64,000 nt of DNA from the NCBI GenBank assembly GCA_009792885.1, contig WMCF01000006.1:3980037-4044036 (forward strand). Reading direction: 5' to 3'. The number at the start of each line of letters is the position of its first letter. Within the stretch, counting starts at the first letter, position 1. Positions 63,441 through 64,000 of this stretch are shown here, piece by piece. The notes under the pieces were generated by a model. The model was given only the letters and a program-made list of their open reading frames with translations. It did not search any database and was not told where the DNA came from. The stretch comes from Eremophila alpestris peregrina (lineage: Eukaryota; Chordata; Aves; Passeriformes; Alaudidae). The translations under genes were made by a program, and so were the position numbers.

Positions 63441-63490
63441 TTAACCCAACAAAATAATAAAAAAAAAAAGAAATGAAAAAAAAAAAAAGC
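63441..63490. repeat. A-rich low-complexity tract
   Basis: Two A runs of 11-13 bases separated by short mixed sequence. Possibly the degraded tail of an unseen retroposed copy, but no body was recognised. Confidence 0.7.
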
Positions 63491-64000
63491 AACAAGAAAA
63501 CCCTGTCTTGTCACTGAAAAAGCTGCATTAGATACATACAGCACCTTCCATGACCATTGCTGGGATGAGTTTGGACTACTCTAAATCCAGTTCTAGTGGT
63601 TTCTCAGCAAAACTGCCCTTTTGCAGTGGTGTGCAAATGTTTTGTTCATTTCCTAGTCTTTTCTGATGCCCTTTCTTGAAGAATTACTTTCAGTGGACTG
63701 CATTCTTGTTCAGATGTTGTGGAGGTGTAATTTCTCATTAGCTAAGAAAAAGCAATTCTTTATTACCTGGAGGCTTGTGGCCAAGTAATGTTGTTTCTTT
63801 TAACTAAAATAATTAATCATTTCCTGTCCCTCCTCTTTAGATCCCTTCTGTCTGGAGTTTTTTGGTGTCAGTCTCAAGTGTGATACTCACTGTAGCAGGG
63901 AGAAACGAGAGGCTGATCAGACCCACTCCTTCCAGTACTGCCTACACTTCTCACTGAAACCTTCTTGTCATTGCAAAGGTATTTGCGCATAAAATATCTT

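Larger units (their letters stand above)
62953..64000. other. Intergenic sequence with simple repeats
   Basis: It contains a (TTTC)n and T-rich tract at 63058-63092 and an A-rich tract at about 63441-63490. No gene is seen up to the end of the window. Confidence 0.6.

Noticed and set aside
48151..64000. Expected downstream neighbour MTNR1B (melatonin receptor) exon on the minus strand
   Set aside because: In mammals MTNR1B lies tail-to-tail with SLC36A4, so I looked for its long seven-helix exon. No minus-strand open frame of suitable size or sequence is present; it probably lies beyond the window.
1..64000. tRNA, rRNA, CRISPR or bacterial-type operon signals
   Set aside because: None recognised. 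Splice sites, CR1 elements and LTRs show this is vertebrate nuclear DNA.

Overview
The window is vertebrate nuclear DNA, almost certainly avian. It is AT-rich with few CpGs. It carries many CR1 LINE fragments, most cut short at the 5' end and ending in the (ATTCTRTGATTC) type 3' tail typical of birds. It also has solo retroviral LTRs with intact target-site duplications. The LTR types suggest a passerine, but that is an inference from family resemblance. I see nothing prokaryotic: no operon, CRISPR array, rRNA or tRNA.

The only host gene I can support is the 3' end of SLC36A4 (PAT4, a lysosomal/Golgi proline and tryptophan transporter of the SLC36 family), on the + strand. Two coding exons are visible: the penultimate at 3815-3984 and the terminal at 46301-46608. 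They join in frame across a 42.3 kb intron and encode the last ~158 residues, covering the last four membrane segments and the C-terminal tail. Earlier exons lie upstream of base 1. A 3' UTR follows the stop; a plausible poly(A) signal is at 48125-48130.

Layout: 1-3814 is intron with decayed CR1. 3815-3984 is an exon. 3985-46300 is intron with CR1 fragments at ~9930, ~13870, ~14125, ~21968, ~29600 (the longest, ~960 bp), ~31205 and ~37860, plus a sense-orientation solo LTR at 36388-36852. 46301-48150 is the terminal exon and UTR. About 48150-64000 is intergenic. It holds an antisense class-II-type solo LTR (53949-54565), two CR1 fragments (~57565 and ~59170) and an ERVL-type solo LTR (62623-62947). 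In mammals the neighbour on the 3' side is MTNR1B, but no melatonin-receptor exon is seen here.

Most observations for follow-up concern transposable elements inside and downstream of SLC36A4. The strongest are three solo LTRs defined to the base by their duplications, one of which places a poly(A) signal on the sense strand inside the giant last intron. I did not find convincing evidence of a new biological system.
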